NCBI RefSeq assembly: GCF_029167205.1
Contig: NZ_JARFPL010000006.1
Location: forward strand, 1-64,000
DNA length: 64,000 bases
Reading direction: 5' to 3'
DNA from: Methanocrinis alkalitolerans
GTDB taxonomy: Archaea > Halobacteriota > Methanosarcinia > Methanotrichales > Methanotrichaceae
Below are positions 16,520-24,199 of this stretch, piece by piece. Position numbers and translations under genes: made by a program. The notes under the pieces are model-generated. The model saw nothing but the letters and a program-made list of their open reading frames with translations. It ran no database searches and was not told the origin of the DNA. Position 1 is the stretch's first letter, and each line of letters starts with the position of its first letter.

Positions 16520-17365
16520 TCAGAACAATATCCCGCAGTCGTACTCCACGAGCACCTGCGACCCCTCGCCGAGGATCAGGTGGGGAGCCTCCCTCTCCAT
16601 CAATATCGACCTCTTGATAAACCCGCCCCACTTGGTGAAGACGACCGCTTCGACCTTCACCAGATCTCCATTCATGGAAACGGTCGGGGCGAGGTCGAAT
16701 CCCTCCAAATCCGCCAGAAGCCCTTCGATCGTCGATTCGTCTGGGCCGAATCCGCCTCCCTGCCTCGCCCTGGCCTCCTCGCGGTCGGAGACGATCCTGC
16801 CGTCGTTGTAGTTTGCGTGCCAGAACTGGTAGAACTGCTCGCCCTGGATGCGCAGGAGGGCGAGCTGGAAGTACCCTTCCGGCGACCCGTCGGCGGCGAT
16901 GTGGCGCAGGTAGTAGTCCTCCCTCTCCGCCCGCTTGTTTGGGGAAGCGGCGGCGACGTACTCGGAGTAGTTTCGATAAGGGGGCGCGGTGGATTTACGG
17001 GCGTAGAGGACGGGTCCGCCCCCGATCCCGGCGTAGTGGTAGACGTAGTCGAGGACGTATCCGCGCTGCGGGGAGATCCGGTCGAGGACGTCGAAGTAGA
17101 GGTTTGCGTCGAAGTCGCCTTCGGCCCTCTCGGCGTCTTCTTCTGCCAGATGGTCGGGGAAGCCCAGGGGCTCCTGGAGCGCCTCGAAATCTGCTACGAC
17201 CTGCCTCGAGTAGGAGGGAGAGATAGTCGTCACCAGGAGCCACGATGGCTCCGCGATCGCCACGTCTTCATCTGCCATCTCGCCTTGGGAGCTGGAAGGC
17301 TGGAGGGATATGGCGAGGATGGAGAGGACCAGAAATATCTGCACGAGGGATTTATGGATCATCAT
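16520..17365 (-). CDS. Secreted protein of unknown function
   Basis: This 281-residue protein starts with a signal peptide (MMIHKSLVQIFLVLSILAIS, cleavage likely near LQPSSSQG) and is otherwise hydrophilic and acidic. It is rich in Tyr and Glu, for example YVLDYVYHYAGIGGG and GYFQLALLRIQGEQFYQFWHANYND. No cysteine pair, lipobox or known domain is visible, and there is no second membrane segment, so it is probably exported. It stands between the CRISPR locus and the antitoxin cluster with no partner on its strand. An enzymatic role cannot be inferred. Confidence 0.7.
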   Translation of the reverse strand: MMIHKSLVQIFLVLSILAISLQPSSSQGEMADEDVAIAEPSWLLVTTISPSYSRQVVADFEALQEPLGFPDHLAEEDAERAEGDFDANLYFDVLDRISPQRGYVLDYVYHYAGIGGGPVLYARKSTAPPYRNYSEYVAAASPNKRAEREDYYLRHIAADGSPEGYFQLALLRIQGEQFYQFWHANYNDGRIVSDREEARARQGGGFGPDESTIEGLLADLEGFDLAPTVSMNGDLVKVEAVVFTKWGGFIKRSILMEREAPHLILGEGSQVLVEYDCGILF

Positions 17366-17550
17366 ATATCATACCGCCCCAAAATTTTTTAGATGCCTTT
17401 TGAGATACTCTCTTGAGCCGATCTAGTCGGTCTTCTAGTCGGTCTATTACTATTCATATTATTTAATGGTATTTCGCCCTGGATCACCGGGAGGATATGG
17501 CTCCGAATGCTCCGAATATAAAGCCATGATGATCCATCGCCATAGGTGAT

Positions 17551-17808
17551 ATGACGGATCGCAAGATGACCGGCCTGAACCTGGCCGCCTCCCTGAACCT
17601 GACCGCCACGATCTGGGAAGAGGATGGCGCCTACGTCTCCAAGTGCTCTGAGCTGGAGGTGGCAAGCTGGGGCGGGACGCCCGAGAAGGCCCTCGAAAAT
17701 CTGAAAGAGGCGGTGGAGCTGTACCTGGAGAACGCCGGAGAGCTGGGCATCATCGACCCCGGCGCCCATCGACTTCTCAATCGGTCCGCGACCTTCGGCC
17801 GATCTTAA
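17551..17808 (+). CDS. Orphan HicB-family antitoxin
   Basis: This 85-residue protein has the HicB partial RNase H fold: LTATIWEEDGAYVSKCSELE, then GGTPEKALENLKEAVELYLEN. It is a close paralog of the HicB at 18298-18534 but has a longer, unrelated tail and is not followed by a hicA gene. The next gene, 55 bases on, is a nucleotidyltransferase. It may protect against the HicA encoded 0.7 kb downstream, act only as a regulator, or be the remnant of a lost pair. Translation could also begin at the ATG at 17566. Confidence 0.8.
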   Translation: MTDRKMTGLNLAASLNLTATIWEEDGAYVSKCSELEVASWGGTPEKALENLKEAVELYLENAGELGIIDPGAHRLLNRSATFGRS

Positions 17809-17863
17809 CCTTTTCAAAAGAGATATATCCCCTGGGCTCGTTTAAGTCACGAACGGCCAGCAG

Positions 17864-18202
17864 GTGATGCCATTGACCGATGACACCCCAAAGATCCATC
17901 CAGATCGCCCCTCCCTCGACGATATCGTCAGGGCTCTGAGGGAGATGGTGCCATATCTCGCTGGGCGCTACGGCGTGAAGCATCTGGGCGTCTTCGGCTC
18001 TTATGCCAGGGGCGAGGCGGACGATAGAAGCGACCTTGATATCCTCGTGGAGTTTGAACGTGTACCCCCTACCCTCTGGGAGCTCATCGCCCTCGAAAGA
18101 GAGCTTGGAGATAAGCTGGGAGTCAAGGTGGATCTGGTGATGAAAAAGAGCCTAAAACCCGGAATCGGAGAGGCTATCCTGAAGGAAGTGGTCGCCGTTT
18201 GA
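17864..18202 (+). CDS. MntA-type nucleotidyltransferase antitoxin
   Basis: This 112-residue protein carries the minimal nucleotidyltransferase motif GVFGSYARGEADDRSDLDIL, with the GSxxRG and DxD residues needed for catalysis. The family (MntA, minimal NTase) normally pairs with a HEPN toxin and neutralises it by adding AMP residues. No HEPN gene is adjacent; hicBA-type genes flank it on both sides. It may act on a HEPN protein encoded elsewhere, or be an orphan. The start could be ATG at 17864 or 17867. Confidence 0.82.
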   Translation: MMPLTDDTPKIHPDRPSLDDIVRALREMVPYLAGRYGVKHLGVFGSYARGEADDRSDLDILVEFERVPPTLWELIALERELGDKLGVKVDLVMKKSLKPGIGEAILKEVVAV

Positions 18203-18297
18203 GGGTGGGTTCATAGCCACCTTTAACTTGACCGGGTCGATCAATCGATATATAAGTACACATAAGCGATAGTCTGCCAGAACATGGAGATCGAGAA

Positions 18298-18534
18298 ATG
18301 AAGAAGGTAAGTCTGACCGCCACGATATGGGAAGAAGAAGGTGCCTACGTCTCAAAATGTCCCGAGCTGGAGGTCGCAAGTTTTGGAAGTACACCAGAAG
18401 AGGCGCTTCAAAACCTGAAAGAAGCTGTAGAGCTATACCTGGAGAATGCTGAGGAGCTGGGCCTCATGGAAGATGTTGAGGCGGCCATTTCCTCCCCTCA
18501 CAAATTTACCTCGATGATCGAGGTAACCACATGA
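18298..18534 (+). CDS. hicB: HicB antitoxin
   Basis: This 78-residue HicB protein (LTATIWEEEGAYVSKCPELE, then STPEEALQNLKEAVELYLEN) is followed with a 4-base overlap (ATGA) by hicA, a classic hicBA order. HicB has a degenerate RNase H fold that binds HicA and usually represses the operon. A TATA-like gatatataag lies at about 18246-18255 upstream. It is a paralog of the orphan HicB at 17551. Confidence 0.88.
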   Translation: MKKVSLTATIWEEEGAYVSKCPELEVASFGSTPEEALQNLKEAVELYLENAEELGLMEDVEAAISSPHKFTSMIEVTT

Positions 18535-18770
18535 GAAAGCTGCCCTTGGTCTCCTCAGACGACGTGGTAAAAGTCCTCAAAAAAGAGGGTTTCGAAGACG
18601 CTCCGAAGCGCGGCAAGGGCAGTCACACTGCATTTTACAAGATAGATGAGACTGGCCATAAACTTCTGGTCATCGTGCCTAAGAGCGAAAGGCTGCCAAG
18701 AGGTACGCTGATGGCCATCCTAAAACAGGCCGACTTATCCAAAGAGCGCTTCATCGAACTTTTAAAATAA
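18531..18770 (+). CDS. hicA: HicA mRNA interferase toxin
   Basis: This 79-residue protein has a double-stranded RNA-binding fold. The key catalytic His is in GKGSHTAFYK, with the preceding segment VVKVLKKEGFE and the closing block LPRGTLMAILKQADLS. HicA cleaves mRNA and is held inactive by HicB. The gene overlaps hicB by four bases and is full length, so the pair looks functional. Confidence 0.9.
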   Translation: MRKLPLVSSDDVVKVLKKEGFEDAPKRGKGSHTAFYKIDETGHKLLVIVPKSERLPRGTLMAILKQADLSKERFIELLK

Positions 18771-18803
18771 AAATAGGATGAAACCGAAGTCCCGGAGCTC
18801 CCC

Positions 18804-19694
18804 TCACCCCAGGATCTCGTGGAGACCGAAGAGGTGGGGCCCCAGCTTCCCCTCGAAGTTTCCGGCCGATATCTTGACGACCCCCGGGACGGTGCAGGCG
18901 GCTTTTATCCCCGAGCGCATCGACCTTTCGATCGCCTCCCGATCGACGCCGTTGATGACCACCTCGTAGGAGGCTCCGATCTCCTGCGGGAGGGTGCATA
19001 CCCCCTCGTCCCTGAGGGTGGGGCAGAACCTCACGTTCGTCGATGCCTTCAGGAACTTGTATCGGCTTCCCACCTTCGAGCCGCTGGCGACGACGCCGCC
19101 GGGGAAGGGGGTGATCGTCCCCTCCTCCTCCCTTATGGCGTCGACGGCCGCCTCGGCCGCCATCAGGGCGGAGGCCTGGTTCTCGGCCATGATGAAGAAG
19201 TTTCCTCCGGCGATCCCGTCGACGGCGCCGATCTTCTCCTCGACGATGAAGTCGCCGGACATCACCGGTATGATGCAGACCCCCCGCTCGCAGTAGGAGG
19301 CCTCCTTCTGGAAGCCGTCTCCGAAGAACTTCAGCTTCGCCCCCGTATCAAACTGCTTCTCCGCCTCCGGGATGCCGTTGAATACCGCCGTCGTCGGAGC
19401 CGTCAGGACGCACTGGCCGATCCTCGAAAGAAGCGAGTTCTCCAGGTTCTTATAGCTCATATTGCAGATCTGGATGAAGACCCCGGGCCTCCCGTCGGGG
19501 GTCTCGCTCCTCTTTGCCATCCGCTCGATCCCCGCCTCCGCCGGGCACATGATGACGGAGGTCCCAAACCCCGTCGCCTCCCTCGCCGCCTCCATAGCCC
19601 AACGCTCCGTTATGGCCGTTATCAGAACCCTGGCCACCTTTATCGGAAAGCCCTCTGCAAAGGTATCCTCAATCTCTACGCCGTTTATCTCCAT
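18804..19694 (-). CDS. ftr: Formylmethanofuran--tetrahydromethanopterin formyltransferase
   Basis: At 296 residues this matches the usual Ftr length. It begins MEINGVEIEDTFAEGFPIKV and contains FFGDGFQKEASYCERG and FMAENQASALMAAEAAVDAI-type blocks expected of Ftr. It is a cytoplasmic enzyme moving the formyl group between methanofuran and tetrahydromethanopterin (tetrahydrosarcinapterin here). In an acetoclastic methanogen it would run in the C1 oxidation direction. It lies 52 bases downstream of purO on the same strand. The link with purO may reflect shared use of formyl-level one-carbon chemistry. Confidence 0.95.
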   Translation of the reverse strand: MEINGVEIEDTFAEGFPIKVARVLITAITERWAMEAAREATGFGTSVIMCPAEAGIERMAKRSETPDGRPGVFIQICNMSYKNLENSLLSRIGQCVLTAPTTAVFNGIPEAEKQFDTGAKLKFFGDGFQKEASYCERGVCIIPVMSGDFIVEEKIGAVDGIAGGNFFIMAENQASALMAAEAAVDAIREEEGTITPFPGGVVASGSKVGSRYKFLKASTNVRFCPTLRDEGVCTLPQEIGASYEVVINGVDREAIERSMRSGIKAACTVPGVVKISAGNFEGKLGPHLFGLHEILG

Positions 19695-19746
19695 CCCTTC
19701 CCCTCCTCAAAATCATCAAAATCTGAATCCTTCTCGTTCGGCGACC

Positions 19747-20376
19747 TCATCTTGTCGCCGGGTTGTATGCCGCGAGGCTGAAGCCGCTGCATCCGTCGCC
19801 GCCCGCATCGCTCCCGGCATCGAAGGCCGCAGCAGAGCATACCGGCTTTTCGTAGTCCATCTCGAAGGCGGCTTTTGCTATCTCTCCGGCGCTCCCGCCT
19901 CCGAGGCTGATCTCCTCGAAGTCCGTCTTCTCGTAGGTGGCGACCATGAAGGCCCCGTCCCCGGAGAGGTCGAACTCCTTAGCCCAGATCTCGTCCCTGC
20001 GGGCTATCCCCAGCCACCCCCGATCCCCCTTCACCACACCGGCGATCCTCGGGGTAGAAAGCTCGTCCCTCTCGTAGCCGAAAGCGATGAGGCTCAGGGC
20101 GATCGCCTCAAGGGGCCTCGTCCCGTCGGCGATCTTCTCTCCTATCATGTCGGCGTGGGTACCGTTGGCAACGACCGCCGCCTTCCCGGCGATCCTGATG
20201 CAGTTGTATGCTATGTAGGGGTTCTTCTCCAGATCCAGCGGATCCACAGGGGATACGAGGACTGAATCCCCCCTCACCTTAGCTTTGCGGTTGGGAAAGG
20301 AGCGGGACGATACCCGGTATCCGACCCAGGCCCGGCCTTTCGTCCCCCCTATGATCACGATCCTTCCTACGTACAT
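19747..20376 (-). CDS. purO: Archaeal IMP cyclohydrolase PurO
   Basis: This 209-residue protein has the PurO hallmarks MYVGRIVIIGGT, YRVSSRSFPNRKA and NPYIAYNCIRIAGKAAVVANGTH. It closes FAICAR to IMP, the last step of purine synthesis, replacing the bacterial PurH cyclohydrolase domain. It lies between porB (56-bp gap) and ftr on the minus strand. The last 40 or so residues (after VCSAAAFDAG) are Gly/Ser/Ala-rich and probably variable. Confidence 0.93.
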   Translation of the reverse strand: MYVGRIVIIGGTKGRAWVGYRVSSRSFPNRKAKVRGDSVLVSPVDPLDLEKNPYIAYNCIRIAGKAAVVANGTHADMIGEKIADGTRPLEAIALSLIAFGYERDELSTPRIAGVVKGDRGWLGIARRDEIWAKEFDLSGDGAFMVATYEKTDFEEISLGGGSAGEIAKAAFEMDYEKPVCSAAAFDAGSDAGGDGCSGFSLAAYNPATR

Positions 20377-20432
20377 CTTCCCTCTCCAAAAATAGACCGA
20401 TTACGAGGGGCCGGAGGGCCCCTCAGGCTCCC

Positions 20433-21311
20433 TCAGTCGACGAGGCCGAACTTCTCGGCGTTGGCGTCGGCCATCGCCTGGATCTGGGCGATGACCTCCG
20501 CGCCGCCCTCCGCCTTGAAGAGGTGTCTGTACCTCCCCTGGGTCTTGAGGTAATCCTCGACCGGCCGCTTCCTCCTCACCTTCTTGACCCCCACCAGGAC
20601 GCCGTCGACGTACTCGATCAGAGGCAACAGACAAGTCTCTACGACGAGCCTCGCCTGCTCGATGGTGTCGCCGGCCTCATAGTTCCATCCCGTGATGCAG
20701 GGGGCGTTGACCTGGATGTAGGCCGGCCCCTCGGCCGACAGAGACCTCTCGACCTTCCGCCGGAGGTCGACGGGGTAGGCGATGGAGGCGGTGGCGACGT
20801 AAGGGACTCTGTGGGCTACGGCTATCGCCGGCATGTCCTTTTTGGGGCGCGGATTTCCGAGGGAGAGCTTTCCCGTGGGCGTCGTCGTCGTCTTGGCGCA
20901 GAAGGGGGTCGATCCGCTCCTCTGGACACCGGTGTTCATGTACGCCTCGTTGTCGTAGCAGACGTAGGTGATCCTGTGGCCCCGGTCGAACATCCCCGAG
21001 ATCGCTCCGAAGCCTATGTCGAAGGTGGACCCGTCGCCGCCGATGACCAGGATGTTGATGTCTTCCTTTTTGAACCTCTTCAGCGCCAACTCCACCCCGG
21101 AGGCGACCGCCGCCGCGTTCTCGAAGAGGGAGTGAACCCAGGGGACCCTCCAGGAGCTCTCCGGGAAGGGGGTCGAGGTGACCTCAAGACATCCGGTGGG
21201 CGAGGCGACGATGGTGTTGGGGCCTGCGGCGTCCAGTACCAGCTTTATCGCCGTGGGCATTCCACATCCTGCGCAGGCCCTGTGGCCGGGCGCAAACAAA
21301 CTCTCTTCCAT
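20433..21311 (-). CDS. porB: Pyruvate:ferredoxin oxidoreductase, beta subunit
   Basis: This 292-residue subunit binds thiamine diphosphate. It has the Cys motif RACAGCGMP near residue 13, GGDGSTFDIGFGAI (GDG...N-type TPP motif) and a distal cysteine CITGWNYEAG. It works with PorA, PorC and PorD to interconvert pyruvate with acetyl-CoA and CO2 using ferredoxin; in methanogens mainly for pyruvate synthesis. It is last in the porCDAB order, 10 bases after porA. Confidence 0.95.
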   Translation of the reverse strand: MEESLFAPGHRACAGCGMPTAIKLVLDAAGPNTIVASPTGCLEVTSTPFPESSWRVPWVHSLFENAAAVASGVELALKRFKKEDINILVIGGDGSTFDIGFGAISGMFDRGHRITYVCYDNEAYMNTGVQRSGSTPFCAKTTTTPTGKLSLGNPRPKKDMPAIAVAHRVPYVATASIAYPVDLRRKVERSLSAEGPAYIQVNAPCITGWNYEAGDTIEQARLVVETCLLPLIEYVDGVLVGVKKVRRKRPVEDYLKTQGRYRHLFKAEGGAEVIAQIQAMADANAEKFGLVD

Positions 21312-21321
21312 GATAATCCTC

Positions 21322-22500
21322 CTAGAGACACTCTGGCTTCACGTCGAAGATCTCAAACTCGTCCTCGATCCCGGCATCCGACACCTTAGACGCCTTCTCG
21401 ACGATCTCTCTTATCTGCTTTATCCCTATGTCCCGGCCGCCGAGGCCGACCGCAAACCCTATGATCGGAGTCCTGATGGGGCTGTTGTAGAAGGCGCCTT
21501 TGAGGTCGGTGAGCAGGGCGCTCTCATACCCCATGGAGACGTCCTTCTCTATGACGGCGATGACGTTCGCATCCTTCAGGGCTCTCTTGAGCGCCTCCTC
21601 GGGGAAGGGCCGGTAGCTTCTGATCTTGACGAGCCCCACCTTCACCCCTTCTCTCCTGAGGTCGTCGATCGCCTCCTTGACGGTACCGACTAATGATCCC
21701 ATGGTGACGAGGGCGACTTGGGCATCGTCCATGGAGTATGCTTCGATGAGGCCGCCGTATCCGCGGCCGAAGACCTCCTCAAACTCCTTGGAGACCTCCT
21801 CGATCTTCTTTAGAGACCTCTCCATCGCGCGGTACTGTTGGTACTTGAACTCGGTGAACCAGCTCGGGTCGGCGAAGGCTCCGAAGGTCTTGGGGTTTTT
21901 CGGGTCCAGGACGTACTCGGGCCGGTAGGGCGGGAGAAACTCCTTCACCTTCGACTCGTCGAGGAACTCCACCGGCTCGTAGACGTGGGTGAGGATGAAC
22001 CCGTCCATGCAGGCCATGGAGGGTGTGAGGATCTTCGGATCCTCCGAGATCTTGAAGAGCTGGGGGGTGAGGTCGATCGCCTCCTGGACGTTCTCGGCAT
22101 ATATCTGGATCCAGCCCGCCTCCCTCGCCGCCATGGCGTCCTGCTGGTCGTTCCAGATGGAGAGGGGAGCGCTCAGGGCCCGGTTTACCGTCGTCATTAC
22201 GATGGGCAGCCTCATCCCCGAGGCGTTGAAGAGGACCTCGAACATCAGGGCGAGCCCCTGGCTCGTAGTGGAGGTGTAAGTCCGGGCTCCAGCGGCGCTC
22301 GCCCCGATGAGGGACGAGAGGGAGGAGAACTCAGATTCGACGTTTATGTACTCGCAGTCGAGCTTCCCTTCGGCGACGAACTGCGATATGTGCTCGACGA
22401 TGTGGGTCTGGGGGGTTATGGGATAGACCGATATGACGTCGGGAGAGCAGCACCTGACGGCGTCGGCTATCGCGTAGGATCCTTCCACCACTTTCCTCAT
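21322..22500 (-). CDS. porA: Pyruvate:ferredoxin oxidoreductase, alpha subunit
   Basis: This 392-residue alpha subunit begins MRKVVEGSYAIADAVRCCSP, then VISVYPITPQTHIVEHIS, the conserved YPITPQ block. GARTYTSTTSQGLALM is another family block in the pyrimidine-binding part, and the C-terminal transketolase-like domain includes YRPFPEEAL. It starts at the base following the porD stop and is followed by porB. Length and motifs are normal. Confidence 0.95.
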   Translation of the reverse strand: MRKVVEGSYAIADAVRCCSPDVISVYPITPQTHIVEHISQFVAEGKLDCEYINVESEFSSLSSLIGASAAGARTYTSTTSQGLALMFEVLFNASGMRLPIVMTTVNRALSAPLSIWNDQQDAMAAREAGWIQIYAENVQEAIDLTPQLFKISEDPKILTPSMACMDGFILTHVYEPVEFLDESKVKEFLPPYRPEYVLDPKNPKTFGAFADPSWFTEFKYQQYRAMERSLKKIEEVSKEFEEVFGRGYGGLIEAYSMDDAQVALVTMGSLVGTVKEAIDDLRREGVKVGLVKIRSYRPFPEEALKRALKDANVIAVIEKDVSMGYESALLTDLKGAFYNSPIRTPIIGFAVGLGGRDIGIKQIREIVEKASKVSDAGIEDEFEIFDVKPECL

Positions 22501-22761
22501 CTACTTCTCCTCCAGGACCATGGTGATCGCTCCCCGGGGGCACTCATGGGCGCAGACGCTGCACCCCTTGCAGTAGTCGAGATCCGGGACATAGTTTCCC
22601 TCGATCTGGTGGATGCAGCTCTCGGGACAGTATATCTCGCAGAGGCTGCACTTGATGCACTTGTCGTGGTCGAAGACCGGGACGAAAGTCCTCCAGGCAC
22701 CGGTCTTGGTGATCTCGGTGCTCCCCGGCTCCACCACCATTCTAACTGCGCATTTTGTCAT
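22501..22761 (-). CDS. porD: Pyruvate:ferredoxin oxidoreductase, delta subunit (2x[4Fe-4S])
   Basis: This 86-residue ferredoxin-like subunit has two clusters of cysteines: CIKCSLCEIYCPESC and CKGCSVCAHECP. It passes electrons from the TPP centre to ferredoxin. The N-terminal segment before the first cluster (AWRTFVPVFDHDKC) is as in other PorD proteins. The start overlaps the porC stop by four bases and the gene abuts porA, so translation is coupled through the operon. Confidence 0.95.
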   Translation of the reverse strand: MTKCAVRMVVEPGSTEITKTGAWRTFVPVFDHDKCIKCSLCEIYCPESCIHQIEGNYVPDLDYCKGCSVCAHECPRGAITMVLEEK

Positions 22762-23297
22762 AATCTGACCCCCTCGTAAGCGGTCTTTATGGCGGCGAGG
22801 TTCTTTTCCCCCAGGGCTCCGGAGAACCTGCTCAAAATGGCCTTGTTTACGCTGTCGAGGCTCACCTCTCCGGTGGCGCCGCAGAAGGCGCCGAGCATCG
22901 TGGTGTTGACGATGGGCCTTCCCAGCTTCTCAAGAGCGATCCGGGTGGCGTCGATGGCTATGACCTTCGCCTCAGTCTGTAGCTTCAGGTCTTTTGCTTC
23001 CCTGTCGGTATTGATTATTATCTTCCCCTCTGGCTTTAGGCCGCTCGTCACGTCGACGACGTCCAGCAGGGTGACGTCTTGAACTATGACGTAATCGGGC
23101 TCGTAAATCTGGCTCCGAATCCGGATCGGCTCGTCTGCGATCCGGGCAAAAGCCATAACTGGAGCACCTCTCCGCTCCACACCAAAGGCGGGGAAGGCCT
23201 GGGAGTACTTCTCATCTTCAAAAGCCGCAATGGCTATCAGCTCAGCGGCAGTAACAGCTCCCTGGCCACCCCGGCCGTGAAATCGAATCTCCTTCAA
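22758..23297 (-). CDS. porC: Pyruvate:ferredoxin oxidoreductase, gamma subunit
   Basis: This 179-residue gamma subunit is typical from (M)KEIRFHGRGGQGAVTAAEL through YSQAFPAFGVERRGAPV and the C-terminal SLDSVNKAIL. A frame with ATG extends back to 23420, but TTG at 23297 is preferred. It directly follows a GGAGGT ribosome site (23305-23310), gives the usual length, and lies about 15 bases after the RNA start predicted from a TATA element at 23332-23340. It is the first gene of porCDAB. Confidence 0.93.
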   Translation of the reverse strand: MKEIRFHGRGGQGAVTAAELIAIAAFEDEKYSQAFPAFGVERRGAPVMAFARIADEPIRIRSQIYEPDYVIVQDVTLLDVVDVTSGLKPEGKIIINTDREAKDLKLQTEAKVIAIDATRIALEKLGRPIVNTTMLGAFCGATGEVSLDSVNKAILSRFSGALGEKNLAAIKTAYEGVRL

Positions 23298-23304
23298 CCG
23301 GCTG

Positions 23305-23390
23305 ACCTCCTCACCGGCGTGAGGCGGCGACAGAATATAGCCTTTTCGGAGAAGGGAGCGACAGAGGCGCATCACCACGTTTTTATATCG
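23305..23390. promoter_or_regulatory. Divergent promoters for porCDAB and the gene at 23419
   Basis: On the minus strand ctatattct (23332-23340) is a TATA-like element for porC, followed by GGAGGT at 23310-23305. On the plus strand tttttatat (about 23379-23387) serves the gene at 23419. The two transcripts start back to back within about 100 bp, so any regulator bound here could act on both. Confidence 0.5.
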
Positions 23391-23418
23391 GACGCGCGCC
23401 TGGGGGAAGGAGTTTGCC

Positions 23419-24141
23419 ATGAATGATGATCCAGAAGAGGCGGACGGACAGGGGGTGGAAGCAAAACAGGGGGAGCTGATCTTCGCCGTCAGGGCGGCTC
23501 AGCAGAGCCTCCCCGAGGGGGTGAGCTCCCAGATGGGGGAGATCCTGGCCTTCATTGAGGGGATGGCCCCCTTCCTCGACAAGGAGACTCTTATCAAGAT
23601 CAAATGCGAGAGCTGCGACCATTACTCTCCGTCCTTCTTCCCCGGCGAGGGCGACTATCTCGTCGTGGAGGCTCACCCTTACTGCCACGCCAAAAAGGAG
23701 CTTCTGCACCACCTGAACCTCTTCACCATAGCCAAGTGCCCGGAGCATTCGACGGATGTTCAGGAGCAGCTCCTGGATCTGGCCGAGTCCGTCGTCGAAG
23801 AGGACCTTCGACCAGCCCTCCTGGACAAGAAGCTCTACGACAGAAACGCCTTTGCCAGCTACGATGTCGCCTACAGGATGATCCTGGAGCGGGGGAGGGT
23901 CTGCATAGAGTTCGGCCACCAGGACGAAGTCGGTTTCGTCCAGAGCGGCATCAAGATATGCATTCTGATACGGCTCGACCCCGGATTCGGCGAGGATTCG
24001 GCCAAGATCCGGGCGGTCCACAAGTACGGTCGACCGGTGATGGTGGTGATGGCCGCCCGACAGATAAGGCGACAGATGGGGATCGATGATCTCCTCGCGG
24101 GGATAGCCGAGAGAAGGGGGATGGACATAGTCTATCTCTGA
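23419..24141 (+). CDS. Unknown soluble protein with conserved-looking cysteines
   Basis: This 240-residue protein has no signal peptide or membrane segment. It has a CxxC (KCESCDHY), followed by HPYCHAKKELLHHLN and AKCPEH. This Cys/His set over about 45 residues could bind a metal or cluster. The C-terminal half (KICILIRLDPGFGEDSAKIR, then GRPVMVVMAARQIRRQMG) is alpha/beta-like. I do not recognise the family. It is divergent from porCDAB and followed 58 bases later by the PIN-ATPase gene. Confidence 0.8.
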   Translation: MNDDPEEADGQGVEAKQGELIFAVRAAQQSLPEGVSSQMGEILAFIEGMAPFLDKETLIKIKCESCDHYSPSFFPGEGDYLVVEAHPYCHAKKELLHHLNLFTIAKCPEHSTDVQEQLLDLAESVVEEDLRPALLDKKLYDRNAFASYDVAYRMILERGRVCIEFGHQDEVGFVQSGIKICILIRLDPGFGEDSAKIRAVHKYGRPVMVVMAARQIRRQMGIDDLLAGIAERRGMDIVYL

Positions 24142-24199
24142 GATCACTTTCGGCTTCGATCACAAATACTAAATAACTAACTGAAGGATGTTTATTACA

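Noticed and set aside
19247..19330. A functional ftr-purO link as a new pathway
   Set aside because: Both are ordinary housekeeping genes, and adjacency alone does not show a shared pathway.
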